Below, in pieces: positions 1 through 7,691 of a DNA stretch of 64,000 nucleotides. Both the position numbers and the translations under genes were made by a program. The notes beneath the pieces are model-generated. The model searched no databases, was not told the origin of the DNA, and was given only the letters and a program-made list of their open reading frames with translations. Origin of the DNA: Variovorax sp. RA8 (GTDB taxonomy: Bacteria > Pseudomonadota > Gammaproteobacteria > Burkholderiales > Burkholderiaceae_C); contig NZ_LR594662.1 in the NCBI RefSeq assembly GCF_901827175.1, positions 5,270,001 through 5,334,000 on the forward strand. Direction: 5' to 3'. The first letter of the stretch is position 1; each line of letters opens with the position of its first letter.

Positions 1-850
1 ACTTGATTCTTGGCGATAAATTATCCGAGAAAACCTCCTCGCTAATTGTATAAAAACCCTCAACACATCTATAAGCTTCCCTAGCGACCTCCAAGTCATC
101 TTTCAGAGAATCGCCCATATAAGATAGAAAGTAATAATTTTTCGTCAGGAAATGCTCAGCAAATTCTTTGTCGTTTCTTATTTCGTCAGGCAGTAACTTA
201 CAGTAGCGATCCAATTCATCAAGATCCTCAAGGGGGATGTCGTTGGAGATGTAGGTTTTGATGTCACCAAGAGCCTCCTGCATATCTGGGTCTGATTTAA
301 CTTCATCACTCAGAGTAGGCCAGACCGTTGGATTGGTTTTAACTGCAAGCCTAACAAACTCCACGTCATTTTGAAGTGATATGTCGGCTAGATGAAATAG
401 CTCAGGACTGAACTTGATTGCCTTAATAAGAAAATCAAAATTGCTCGACAGTGTCTCGTGAAGTTCTGTTACTTTCAGTTGTCGCTCGATAAGCTCACCC
501 ATGATGTCAGGATCAGCTTTGAAGTCATCTGGAAGCGACTTGTATATTAGGCTGGCAAAGTAAGGTGTAGGTGTTCCCAGTGTGCTCGATGGAAACAAGT
601 CATCGTCTAGCTCATCATTGGAGTAGATGCGATTTTCTCTATATTGCTCTTCATAAGCTACAAGAACCAATTGGAGAAATTCCCTATTCTTGTAAAGCTC
701 TTCTCCAAGCCAAGTAATACAGTACGAATTCATGCCAATCGCTAACAGCATGAACCTTTCATCGTTGGTCAGTTCTGGCGATAGCTCAAACTCTTCAGGA
801 ATTTCACGTGAGTGAATAACACGGAGAGCTTCAATTCTTTTGATTTGCAT
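1..850 (-). CDS. DUF4116-like repeat protein, 3' end outside window
   Basis: The reading frame is open from an ATG at 850 down to base 1 (283 codons, no stop), so the C-terminus is missing. The protein is acidic and helical. It contains several units of the type 'S-L-K-D-D-L-E-V-A' and 'I-R-N-D-K-E-F-A', as in DUF4116 proteins and in the genes at 1545, 2238 and 10773, so it is a fourth member of this island family. Its start overlaps the 3' end of the SRAP gene by 20 bp, which suggests cotranscription. The function of DUF4116 repeats is not known to me; a binding or effector-like scaffold is only a guess. No strong Shine-Dalgarno sequence is visible before the ATG. Confidence 0.7.
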   Translation of the reverse strand, partial: MQIKRIEALRVIHSREIPEEFELSPELTNDERFMLLAIGMNSYCITWLGEELYKNREFLQLVLVAYEEQYRENRIYSNDELDDDLFPSSTLGTPTPYFASLIYKSLPDDFKADPDIMGELIERQLKVTELHETLSSNFDFLIKAIKFSPELFHLADISLQNDVEFVRLAVKTNPTVWPTLSDEVKSDPDMQEALGDIKTYISNDIPLEDLDELDRYCKLLPDEIRNDKEFAEHFLTKNYYFLSYMGDSLKDDLEVAREAYRCVEGFYTISEEVFSDNLSPRIK

Positions 851-1499
851 GTGATTGAGGGTCGCCAGAAGCTACCCATTGAAAAGCCGAACTGTCAGGA
901 TGTTGATGGATGACGGACAGGGCTTCATCGCCACCAGCTAGCCACTTCGCCCAGTCCTCGGGCTCGAGAACGAGTGGTGCCCTGTCATGGGTGGTGCCTA
1001 GGAAGTCGTTTGGCTCGGTTGTGACCATCGTGAAGGTGTTGACCGGCTCACCTGTCTTGTTGTCCTTAGACACCTCGTAGAGTCCTGCTGCAAGGAAGAC
1101 AGTGGTTTCTTTCATCGAGATGTCTACCCTTGTTTTCACACCCTCCAGAATGGGCCACTCCCACCATGCAGACATGGGGATGAGGCAACGAGTCTCCTTG
1201 AAGGCTTTCCTGAAGGTCGGGAGCTTGTGCACTGTCGCACCCACGGCGTTGATGAGTTCGCGCTTCACCCACTTGTCAGGCTTGGCAGGGTCAGGCCAAG
1301 TGCGATGGAACCCCCAGCGGCGCCGATCCACGAAGGTCTTGCCGTCCTGGTCCTGGCGGATGACTGGCTGATAGGTGCGGGGGAAGACTTCGGCACTTCC
1401 ATCCCATAGCTCGGGTTCAGGGTCACGGATGCCAAGGCGAAGAAGATCCAGCTTCTCGTTGGCTATCCAGAGAGGGTCTAGGCGGTATCGTCCACACAT
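831..1499 (-). CDS. yedK: SRAP-family (YedK/HMCES-like) abasic-site processing protein
   Basis: The 222-aa protein begins Met-Cys-Gly-Arg. In SRAP proteins the Met is removed and Cys2 forms a covalent thiazolidine link to abasic sites in single-stranded DNA. Other family hallmarks are visible: an Asn in the I-N-A-V-G segment (usually N-A-R-A-E), the glutamate in W-W-E-W, and the histidine in T-H-D-R-A-P. The role is shielding abasic lesions at stalled forks. Because Cys2 must be N-terminal, this start is nearly certain. The ATG directly follows the T-run of a terminator hairpin, with no Shine-Dalgarno sequence. Its association with umuDC on the same island suggests a small DNA-damage cargo set. 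Confidence 0.85.
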   Translation of the reverse strand: MCGRYRLDPLWIANEKLDLLRLGIRDPEPELWDGSAEVFPRTYQPVIRQDQDGKTFVDRRRWGFHRTWPDPAKPDKWVKRELINAVGATVHKLPTFRKAFKETRCLIPMSAWWEWPILEGVKTRVDISMKETTVFLAAGLYEVSKDNKTGEPVNTFTMVTTEPNDFLGTTHDRAPLVLEPEDWAKWLAGGDEALSVIHQHPDSSAFQWVASGDPQSHANQKN

Positions 1500-1524
1500 A
1501 AAAAAAGCCCTTACGTGAAGGGCT
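1500..1524 (-). terminator. Intrinsic terminator abutting the SRAP start codon
   Basis: A 7-bp stem (AGCCCTT pairing with AAGGGCT, loop ACGTG) is followed on the minus strand by seven T residues that run straight into the SRAP ATG. It ends the transcript of the repeat-protein gene at 1545-2174. Confidence 0.75.
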
Positions 1525-1544
1525 ACATGATGCCATCGTGATCT

Positions 1545-2174
1545 TCATATTTTCATCTTAGGCTTGTGAGATTCAACCTTAGGTGCCAGTTTCATATCAA
1601 GCTTTTCGTGAAGAAGATGAGCTTGTAAGGACTTCACTGGATCTTCATCGCCAGCTAGCTTTTGTATCTCCTCGGATGCAAAGTGAATCACTGCTGAAGG
1701 TTTGTGGTGCGGTTCAATCTCTTTCAGCAATTCTAGAAACTGAGATGGGTTGTCTCTTACTGAGGGGTTTATTGAATTCAGGGGACTAGAAGAATCAGCG
1801 CAACAGATCTCGATTAATGCTGGAGTGCTTTTGATTCTGTCAGAGGCGTATTGAAATGATGAAGATTGAGCCCATGTTGCATGTTGTGCAACCTCAATAT
1901 CGTCTTTCAACTGCACTGATGCTTCTCTAAAGATGCCACAGCATGATTGAACAGCCTGCACCATGAATTCTTTGTCTGCTTTGAGCCTTCCTGAAGCCTC
2001 ATGAGCGATATAGGCATTGTTTACAAGCGATGCAGTCATCACCTCTTTATCGTCCTTGAATGGTTGAATTAGTTCAACTAAGTATTCATGACTTAATCTA
2101 TTGGTACTGAACTGGTTATCAGCCAGTTCACTCAATACAAACCTTTTTTCTTCTTGATATTCTTCTGTTGTCAT
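1545..2174 (-). CDS. DUF4116-like repeat protein
   Basis: The 209-aa protein is made of degenerate helical units ('R-L-K-A-D-K-E-F', 'Q-L-K-D-D-I-E-V-A', 'F-Q-Y-A-S-D-R-I-K') of the DUF4116 type. Its C-terminal tail, L-D-M-K-L-A-P-K followed by a basic stretch ending M-K-I, is nearly the same as that of the neighbour at 2238-3053, so the two are paralogues. It has its own promoter (TTGACA, 16 bp, TATTCT) and a good Shine-Dalgarno (AAAGGA) before the ATG, and is closed by its own terminator. There is no signal peptide or membrane segment. Function unknown. Confidence 0.75.
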   Translation of the reverse strand: MTTEEYQEEKRFVLSELADNQFSTNRLSHEYLVELIQPFKDDKEVMTASLVNNAYIAHEASGRLKADKEFMVQAVQSCCGIFREASVQLKDDIEVAQHATWAQSSSFQYASDRIKSTPALIEICCADSSSPLNSINPSVRDNPSQFLELLKEIEPHHKPSAVIHFASEEIQKLAGDEDPVKSLQAHLLHEKLDMKLAPKVESHKPKMKI

Positions 2175-2197
2175 GATTTTCCTTTATTGTTCTATTC

Positions 2198-2225
2198 AGA
2201 ATAGCAAAAGAAAAAGGGCTGTCAA
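2198..2225 (-). promoter_or_regulatory. Sigma-70-type promoter for the 1545-2174 gene
   Basis: On the minus strand: TTGACA (2225-2220), exactly 16 bp, then TATTCT (2203-2198) directly preceded by TGC, an extended -10. The -35 lies inside the upstream gene's terminator hairpin. Confidence 0.7.
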
Positions 2226-2235
2226 ACAGTCCCTT
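2211..2235 (-). terminator. Terminator of the 2238-3053 gene, overlapping the next promoter
   Basis: The stem AAGGG-CTG pairs with CAG-(T bulge)-CCCTT around a 5-nt loop and is followed by a T-rich stretch on the minus strand. The loop and inner stem contain the TTGACA of the following promoter. Confidence 0.65.
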
Positions 2236-2237
2236 GG

Positions 2238-3053
2238 TTAAATCTTCATCTTCATGGATTGCTGCCTAGTCTCCGCTTTTGGTGCAAGCTTCATATTTAA
2301 TTTATCCATGAGTTTTTCTGCATTCACGGCTTTCGTCAGGTATGCAACTGGATCTTCCTTTCCAATTTCATCTTGTAGTGCTGTCGGAAAATGCCTTGTG
2401 TAGTGAGGCTCATGCTCTATGGCTCTTAAACATACCTCCTTATCTCCCTGCAACCTTTCTGAGCAATGTCTGTAGGCTGTAGGCGAATTGGCTAGGGCAT
2501 GTAGAACCATGTCCTTGTCATCCTTGATTTGGTCTGAGGCATATTGAATCTGCCAGCCTTCAGTGTTAAGAACATGATGCACAAATTCCTTGTCGGCTTG
2601 GAGCTTCTTTCCCACGAATGGAAAGCAGTTGCCATGCTTATTATGAAACCTCAACATCAAGTCCTTATCTTCGCGGATGGAACTTGGAAACTTTTGAAGT
2701 CCAAAACCATAGGCACTGTGTGATGAGCAATTCATCATGGCAGTCTCAAATAGACCTTGGTCTGCTTTTAGCTCGTTGGACGCATATTGAAGATTAAAGC
2801 CATTGTTAAGAACTGGACTGTGCCTTTCCATCTGAAGAAAGCCAGCTCTATCGCTTATTGCTCGGGCACATAGTTGGTAGTCACCACGCAGCTCTTTAGA
2901 TGCATATCTAAAATCTCTGCCACCATTCATATTGATGGCATCTTCAACCACTTGCCTCTGACCTCTGAAAAGCTCAAACTTCTTCATCTTGATTGAGTCA
3001 CCACGCCTAATTGCATCGTGGCAACTATCACTATCCATATAAACTCCTGCCAT
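2238..3053 (-). CDS. DUF4116-like repeat protein
   Basis: The 271-aa protein has at least five recognisable repeats, for example F-R-Y-A-S-K-E-L-R-G-D, L-Q-Y-A-S-N-E-L-K-A-D and I-Q-Y-A-S-D-Q-I-K-D-D, the clearest DUF4116 pattern in the window. The C-terminus (K-L-N-M-K-L-A-P-K-A-E and a basic end M-K-M-K-I) matches the tail of the downstream paralogue. It has its own extended -10 promoter, an AGGAGA Shine-Dalgarno about 6 nt before the ATG, and its own terminator, so it is a single-gene unit. It is soluble by appearance, with no signal peptide. Function unknown. Confidence 0.8.
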   Translation of the reverse strand: MAGVYMDSDSCHDAIRRGDSIKMKKFELFRGQRQVVEDAINMNGGRDFRYASKELRGDYQLCARAISDRAGFLQMERHSPVLNNGFNLQYASNELKADQGLFETAMMNCSSHSAYGFGLQKFPSSIREDKDLMLRFHNKHGNCFPFVGKKLQADKEFVHHVLNTEGWQIQYASDQIKDDKDMVLHALANSPTAYRHCSERLQGDKEVCLRAIEHEPHYTRHFPTALQDEIGKEDPVAYLTKAVNAEKLMDKLNMKLAPKAETRQQSMKMKI

Positions 3054-3077
3054 ACTCTTCTCCTTGTTGTTCAGATA

Positions 3078-3105
3078 AGAGTAGCAAAATAAAAAGGGCT
3101 GTCAA
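3078..3105 (-). promoter_or_regulatory. Sigma-70-type promoter for the 2238-3053 gene
   Basis: On the minus strand: TTGACA (3105-3100), 16 bp, then TACTCT (3083-3078) preceded by TGC. The layout is the same as at 2198-2225, and the -35 again sits in the loop and inner stem of a terminator. Confidence 0.7.
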
Positions 3106-3115
3106 TGCAGCCCTT
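3091..3115 (-). terminator. Terminator of the HNH-associated gene set, overlapping the next promoter
   Basis: A perfect 8-bp stem (AAGGGCTG with CAGCCCTT) and a 6-nt loop are followed by a T-run on the minus strand. It lies just after the stop of the gene at 3134. Confidence 0.75.
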
Positions 3116-3133
3116 GTATTTCAATCTGATTAT

Positions 3134-3592
3134 TCACCTGTCGTATATATCAGGTGACGACAAATCTTCCCCAAAGATGCTCTTAGCATAGGTTCTCCAG
3201 AAGTCCGCAGGCTTCCCAGCACTTTCTTTTTCAAGATGGTCTTTGATGTCAACTGATGATGTCTGTGCGAGTTCCAGAAGTGCGAAATAGAATCTGCTGC
3301 GCTTCTTCTTGCCATCGTAGCTAATTCTTGGGTCAGGCATGTCCCATGCCTTCTTCTCCAAGTCATCAAACCAGGATCGGTAGATAGATAGGGGTGTCTC
3401 TTGAATGAGGAAGTAGCAGACTTCCCAAAGGTCGTGCCTTACACAATCCAGCAATATTGGCTTAATTGCGCGTGGACGTGCGGAATTTTCACTCTTCTCT
3501 TTTATTTTGTCTATTTGACGATAGATGTTTCTGATGTAATTGGAGCGGCTTACTAGTTCGTCGTCAACAATAATGAATTGAGGTGCCAGCAT
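3134..3592 (-). CDS. Hypothetical protein, last gene of the HNH set
   Basis: This 152-aa soluble protein of no recognised family starts 1 bp after the stop of the preceding gene, so it is almost certainly cotranscribed with the two small paralogues and the HNH gene upstream. The sequence is helical and charged, with no obvious nuclease motif, signal peptide or membrane segment. A terminator follows directly. Function unknown; its position suggests a partner of the HNH protein. Confidence 0.7.
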   Translation of the reverse strand: MLAPQFIIVDDELVSRSNYIRNIYRQIDKIKEKSENSARPRAIKPILLDCVRHDLWEVCYFLIQETPLSIYRSWFDDLEKKAWDMPDPRISYDGKKKRSRFYFALLELAQTSSVDIKDHLEKESAGKPADFWRTYAKSIFGEDLSSPDIYDR

Positions 3593-3593
3593 G

Positions 3594-3965
3594 TCAACTG
3601 CGATCTTTCAAGTCTTCCATCCGTGCCATGAAGTCCTTGCCTTCTGGGTCGCTATCTTTATCGCATTTCCATCCTGCAAGCCTTAAAACTTGAGCGTAAG
3701 CTGTTGATTCCCAAATTTGTGCAATGGTAAGTCCAGTGATTCGGCCTGGTTGACCTCTAAGGTCTGTGATGACACCACGCTGAATAGCTTCCATTGTCAT
3801 GTGGATATGCTTTTCATCACTGAACTCAAAAAGCTCCTGGACCACATCAGCTATTTCTTCAGCCGTCGGGTTCATGGCAAAGAACTCGGCTCTGTCTTTT
3901 TCCTCACAAAGCTCCACCATTGTAGAAACCCTTTTTGAATAATCAGATTCATCAAGTTCGGTCAT
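3594..3965 (-). CDS. Small hypothetical protein, paralogue of the adjacent upstream gene
   Basis: The 123-aa protein can be aligned by eye with the next upstream product (3952-4293). Both share F-F-x-x-N-P-x-x-E-x-I-A-D-V-V, then a helix, then K/R-G-V/I-x-x-D-x-R-x-x-P-G, T-I-A-Q and a final G-W. This indicates tandem duplication followed by divergence. It overlaps the upstream gene by 14 bp. No known domain is recognised. It has no signal peptide and is acidic. It may form a heteromer with its paralogue (inference). Confidence 0.7.
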   Translation of the reverse strand: MTELDESDYSKRVSTMVELCEEKDRAEFFAMNPTAEEIADVVQELFEFSDEKHIHMTMEAIQRGVITDLRGQPGRITGLTIAQIWESTAYAQVLRLAGWKCDKDSDPEGKDFMARMEDLKDRS

Positions 3966-4293
3966 TTTGGCTCTTATTGTTTGGTTGAGTCCACCCAGAC
4001 ATCAACAGTATCTTGCCATAGTCGCTTTTCTCAAAGCTTTGGGCTATTGTTTCTTGATAAATAACACCGGGAGACTCTCGAAAATCTTTGACGATGCCTT
4101 TTTTCAAGCCTTCAAGTGCTGCGAAAGAAGCGATACCATCAAGTCCGACATCCAAAGAACATGCGACAACATCGGCAATTACTTCAGGACTTGGATTTTG
4201 ATCGAAAAACATTTGAGGGTTGTCTCCCCTCAAAAACTCCATAAGTCGATCAAAGTTGACTTGATATTCAGTCGGCTTATCGTCGTCAGTCAT
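3952..4293 (-). CDS. Small hypothetical protein, paralogue of the adjacent downstream gene
   Basis: The 113-aa product starts inside the stop of the HNH gene (ATGA overlap at 4293-4290), so the two are translationally coupled. It carries F-F-D-Q-N-P-S-P-E-V-I-A-D-V-V and D-F-R-E-S-P-G, shared with the following gene. It matches no domain I recognise. Tight coupling to an HNH nuclease would fit an immunity, specificity or regulatory partner, but that is inference. Confidence 0.7.
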   Translation of the reverse strand: MTDDDKPTEYQVNFDRLMEFLRGDNPQMFFDQNPSPEVIADVVACSLDVGLDGIASFAALEGLKKGIVKDFRESPGVIYQETIAQSFEKSDYGKILLMSGWTQPNNKSQNDRT

Positions 4294-5342
4294 TCTTCTT
4301 CCTTAGGTTCAAAGCCAAAGTGTTGCCTGTGCCATTTGAGATAGGGTTTCATTCCTGCATGTGTGCGACTGGTCAATGCACCATGCGGGTTAATAGGCAA
4401 GCTATTTTGAGCCTGAAGATGAAATCTAGCGTGAACGAGCATCTTGAAATTATCGTCAAAGCTGATGTATCCACGGTCAAATGCCTTATCCAAGTTCGGG
4501 CTGAGCAAGATGCCGTTGTCTGGAGAGAGGCGCTCCTTTCTGGTGGTGCACTTGCTCCAAGGCTTGATGTGCGAAGCAACTAATAGCGCCTCGTCCTTGC
4601 ACTGCGTAACAGCACAGCCTTTCCACCTTTCAACCAGCTTTTGACGAAAGTAGCCTTGCCCCACTCGTAGTTTTACGATGGCATCTTTTTCGGTGTCTGA
4701 GAGTGGAGAGTTTTCAAGCCAGTCAAGAAACTCGTTGTCAGTTCCTGGCTCGGGTGCTTCATCAAATGGATCTTTGATAACTCGTGGAGGTGGCTCAATG
4801 CCACGGACCAGCTCAAAGGCTCCGTCAGTGTCATATTTATGAACCCACCATGAGGCTGAGTCCAATAATCGTTTTTCTGCTTTTGAAGAGTCGGTTGCCG
4901 CATCTTCAACATCGGTGCGACTGCCATCTAAAACTGCCACTCGCACGGGAAGGCGAGAAAAGTATGCAGTTGAGACAAGAGAACTGAATGCCTGAGCCTT
5001 TTTAATTTTCATTGCCAAGCGATGATCTGACTCGCCAGCAATCTTCATGTCCGTCTTCATGTTGCCCCACTTCTGGGCATCCAATCTTGAATTTCCTAGA
5101 CGGACAAGTTTCCCATCCATGGGCTGGATTTCATTCCACCAAATACATGCAAGATATGGTTCACCTTTGCCACCAAATGTCCACAGGCTGTTTTGATAGA
5201 CATTGTCAGGCGGATCAATAGGTCTGTTATCTTTACGACTAATTTCCCAAGGTTCACCACTCAAGCCTGCTTCAATAGCTAGATCATAGATGTTCCGCTT
5301 GGTGAGAGGGCGAATGGATTGGTATTCTTCTTCAAGTGTCAT
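4290..5342 (-). CDS. HNH endonuclease (restriction-type, HNH_2-like)
   Basis: The 350-aa protein has an HNH nuclease domain in its C-terminal third. The core V-A-S-H-I-K-P-W lies near residue 256, followed by R-L-S-P-D-N-G-I-L-L-S-P-N-L-D-K-A-F-D and G-Y-I-S-F-D-D, as in HNH_2 proteins annotated as restriction endonucleases. The N-terminal 200 residues are unassigned and may bind DNA or modified bases. It leads a four-gene set with the two paralogous small proteins and the gene at 3134. No cognate methyltransferase lies next to it, so a modification-dependent or solitary nuclease is possible. The domain call is firm; the biological role is inferred. Confidence 0.8.
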   Translation of the reverse strand: MTLEEEYQSIRPLTKRNIYDLAIEAGLSGEPWEISRKDNRPIDPPDNVYQNSLWTFGGKGEPYLACIWWNEIQPMDGKLVRLGNSRLDAQKWGNMKTDMKIAGESDHRLAMKIKKAQAFSSLVSTAYFSRLPVRVAVLDGSRTDVEDAATDSSKAEKRLLDSASWWVHKYDTDGAFELVRGIEPPPRVIKDPFDEAPEPGTDNEFLDWLENSPLSDTEKDAIVKLRVGQGYFRQKLVERWKGCAVTQCKDEALLVASHIKPWSKCTTRKERLSPDNGILLSPNLDKAFDRGYISFDDNFKMLVHARFHLQAQNSLPINPHGALTSRTHAGMKPYLKWHRQHFGFEPKEEE

Positions 5343-5361
5343 GTTAGGATGATGCCTGTTC

Positions 5362-5369
5362 GCTATAGC
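5362..5369. promoter_or_regulatory. Palindromic -10-like element between divergent genes
   Basis: GCTATAGC is its own reverse complement. On the minus strand it reads TGC-TATAGC, like the other extended -10 elements here, and would serve the HNH gene. On the plus strand it could serve the gene at 5388. No good -35 is visible on either side. Confidence 0.3.
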
Positions 5370-5387
5370 AAAACATGAAAGCCAAAA

Positions 5388-5822
5388 ATGCTACGAGATC
5401 CTGATTACAAACCGAGTGCTAACAACTTGTTCAAAATAAATCAAGCTCTCAAGGTGGTTGAAACAGTTGGGAAGTTCATCAAGCAGCCTGCACTTGAGAC
5501 AATATTTTTTGAGCAAGATGACAAGAGCTTTATTTTACTGGTTAATCCATTTCTCAATGACTTTATTGAGGTTGCTCTAGTCAATGAATCATTTGAAAAT
5601 TGCGAAGATAAGAAGGAATCTCAGGCGTTGGGTATTCTTTCCGGCGCTAATGAATATGGATCTGCAAAGTTTTATTTAGATCCATCAGAACATGCCACTG
5701 GCAGAATAAGCTCTTTTTTGTCTCCTGAGCAAGATTACACAGTTGCACTTCATGCTGTCATGCTGACCAAACTTTTAGAGGAATCTGAGCAGGTTGCCAA
5801 AAGCCTAAACAGGAAGCGGTGA
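5388..5822 (+). CDS. Hypothetical protein
   Basis: This 144-aa protein of no recognised family is on the plus strand, divergent from the HNH gene and ending back to back with the umuC stop. The sequence has a central strand-rich part (I-F-F-E-Q-D-D-K-S-F-I-L-L-V-N-P-F) and a helical C-terminus ending in basic residues. There is no signal peptide or membrane helix. The start has only a weak purine stretch upstream. Composition matches the island. Confidence 0.6.
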   Translation: MLRDPDYKPSANNLFKINQALKVVETVGKFIKQPALETIFFEQDDKSFILLVNPFLNDFIEVALVNESFENCEDKKESQALGILSGANEYGSAKFYLDPSEHATGRISSFLSPEQDYTVALHAVMLTKLLEESEQVAKSLNRKR

Positions 5823-7118
5823 TTACGCTCTCACTATTGGAATGTCTGCCCAGTTGGTAGTGTAGGCTGGTGTCCTTCGTTCCTGCTTCATGGAGAATGC
5901 TCGTTTGTCCCCATGCAAGCCTGCACTTCCCAAGATGATCGTGCCCTTGCCATACCGTCCGTTGAGCTTGTCCAAGGTGGTCATCAATGTCCCCTTGTCT
6001 TCAGGCTCTGGCTCAAGGTTGAGTTCAAATTGTTCAATGCCACCATCTTGAAGCTCCAAGAGCATGACTCCAGCCTTGGCATAGTTGAATCCTGCCTTGT
6101 AGATATTGCGCAGGCCTGACAGTGCAGCTTCAGCTATCAGTCTGGTGTCGCATGTAGGTCTACGCAGTGGGATGGTCATGCTCCTGCTGTACTGGGGATC
6201 TTTCCTGAAGGGACTAGTACGGATGAAGCACAGGACTTGGCCGGCGTTGCCTCCTTGCTTTCTGAGCTTCTCTGATGCCCTTGTAGCGAACTCTGTGACT
6301 GCCTCGGTCAGCTCGTGCAGTTCGGTGAGTGGTGTGCCAAACGACCTGGTACAGGCGATCTCCTTTTTGGCTGGTGCATGCTCCTCCAAGTCAATGCAGG
6401 ATGTTCCTTGAAGCTCACGAACAGTCCTCTCCAGCACCACACTGAAACGGCTCCTGATGGTTGCCGCATCTATGCGGATGAGATCCTGCACAGTCATGAT
6501 TCCACCGGCTTTGAGCTGCTCACTGATTCGCGGACCCACTCCCCAAACTTCACCCACCTCAGTCCTTGCGAAAACATCGTCAAGCTCTGCGGGTGACAGG
6601 GTTGAGAAGTCGCAGACTTGAGCTAGCTTCTCAGGGTAGGAACCCGGCTTCCTCTCGCTCGTTTTGGCGACATGGTTTGCCAGCTTTGCAAGTGTCTTGG
6701 TGTTGGCTATCCCAATCCCACAAGGTATGCCTACCCATTGCAGGATTCGACTTCTGAGCTTGAGGCCTCTTTCCACATGGTCAGTGTTGATGCCTGATAA
6801 ATCAACAAATGATTCATCTATGGAATACACCTCAACACGATGACCAAAGCCTGAGATGATGCTAGCTACTCTGTCGGATAAATCACCGTAAAGAGCAAAG
6901 TTGGCAGACAGGGCAACAAGTCCATGTGTCTCAGCCATACTTTTAATCTGGAACCATGGGGCACCCATTTTTATGCCCAATGACTTTGCTTCGTTCGAGC
7001 GTGCTATGGCACATCCATCATTATTAGAAAGAACAATGACAGGCAAGCCGTTCAGCGATGGTCTGAAGACTCTTTCGCAACTTACATAGAAGTTGTTTCC
7101 ATCAACAAGTGCGAACAT
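5823..7118 (-). CDS. umuC: Y-family DNA polymerase V catalytic subunit
   Basis: The 431-aa protein is of normal UmuC length. Catalytic acidic residues are visible at D6 (M-F-A-L-V-D-G-N-N-F-Y) and in Y-S-I-D-E-S-F-V-D. The little-finger region and a UmuC-type C-terminus ending in Y-T-T-N-W-A-D-I-P follow. It performs error-prone translesion synthesis with two processed UmuD subunits. It lies 4 bp downstream of umuD, the standard operon order. The AT-rich codon use matches the island, so this is an accessory copy like the ImuAB/RulAB-type modules of mobile elements. Confidence 0.93.
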   Translation of the reverse strand: MFALVDGNNFYVSCERVFRPSLNGLPVIVLSNNDGCAIARSNEAKSLGIKMGAPWFQIKSMAETHGLVALSANFALYGDLSDRVASIISGFGHRVEVYSIDESFVDLSGINTDHVERGLKLRSRILQWVGIPCGIGIANTKTLAKLANHVAKTSERKPGSYPEKLAQVCDFSTLSPAELDDVFARTEVGEVWGVGPRISEQLKAGGIMTVQDLIRIDAATIRSRFSVVLERTVRELQGTSCIDLEEHAPAKKEIACTRSFGTPLTELHELTEAVTEFATRASEKLRKQGGNAGQVLCFIRTSPFRKDPQYSRSMTIPLRRPTCDTRLIAEAALSGLRNIYKAGFNYAKAGVMLLELQDGGIEQFELNLEPEPEDKGTLMTTLDKLNGRYGKGTIILGSAGLHGDKRAFSMKQERRTPAYTTNWADIPIVRA

Positions 7119-7122
7119 GACA

Positions 7123-7551
7123 TCACGCCTTGAACCGCTTGAGAGAGGTCAGCACCACTCCCCAGATTTCCAGTAGCTGGCCGTCTTTGGGGATGATGTC
7201 TGGGTAGGTTGGGTTGCCTGCCTTGAGCCTTATGACACCAGCGCGCTTGTAGAGGTACTTGCAGACAAATTCGTTGTCTAGGACGGCGATGACGATGTGC
7301 CCATGGGCGGGTCGGATGGCTCTGTCCACGAGGAGGGTATCCCTGTCCCAGATGCCGTACTCCTTCATGCTGTCCCCTCTCACAGTCATCCAGTAGGAGG
7401 CTGCTGGATGGATGAGAAGCTCTTCCAAAATGTCCACTCGCTTGGCTCCCAAATCCTCGGCTGGACTCGGGAAGCCTGCCCTCACATGCTCCTCAAGCTC
7501 CGTTATTGATAGCGGGGTGAGGTTGACTGGGATAGGAGCAAGGCTGTACAT
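7123..7551 (-). CDS. umuD: UmuD-like S24 family autoprotease
   Basis: The 142-aa protein has a probable A-G self-cleavage site (V-R-A-G-F near residue 30), the catalytic serine in G-D-S-M and a catalytic lysine in F-V-C-K-Y. RecA-stimulated cleavage yields the active UmuD' partner of UmuC. It lies directly upstream of umuC. A LexA-box-like sequence overlaps the start codon, consistent with SOS control. The start is the first ATG in frame; no strong Shine-Dalgarno precedes it. Confidence 0.9.
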   Translation of the reverse strand: MYSLAPIPVNLTPLSITELEEHVRAGFPSPAEDLGAKRVDILEELLIHPAASYWMTVRGDSMKEYGIWDRDTLLVDRAIRPAHGHIVIAVLDNEFVCKYLYKRAGVIRLKAGNPTYPDIIPKDGQLLEIWGVVLTSLKRFKA

Positions 7552-7559
7552 CCATCCAG
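7544..7559. promoter_or_regulatory. Candidate LexA (SOS) box over the umuD start
   Basis: CTGT-N8-CCAG matches the CTGT-N8-ACAG consensus with one mismatch, so the outer CTG/CAG palindrome is intact. Its position over the translation start would block transcription of umuDC. A single-site match by eye, moderately convincing because the gene is a classic SOS target. Confidence 0.4.
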
Positions 7560-7657
7560 TGTAAGCCGGTGGTGGTCGGTGGTGGCGAAAACTTGCCTGA
7601 CCTGGTGGGACATGTGCTCAAAAATTCAGCATGCGGATTGCTGTTTGCCATGCGAAG

Positions 7658-7685
7658 TTGACAATCAAAATTAACCTGCTATTTA
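7658..7685 (+). promoter_or_regulatory. Promoter of small RNA candidate 1
   Basis: TTGACA (7658-7663), 16 bp ending in TGC, then TATTTA (7680-7685). No protein gene follows on this strand before 9042. Confidence 0.65.
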
Positions 7686-7691
7686 TATTCA

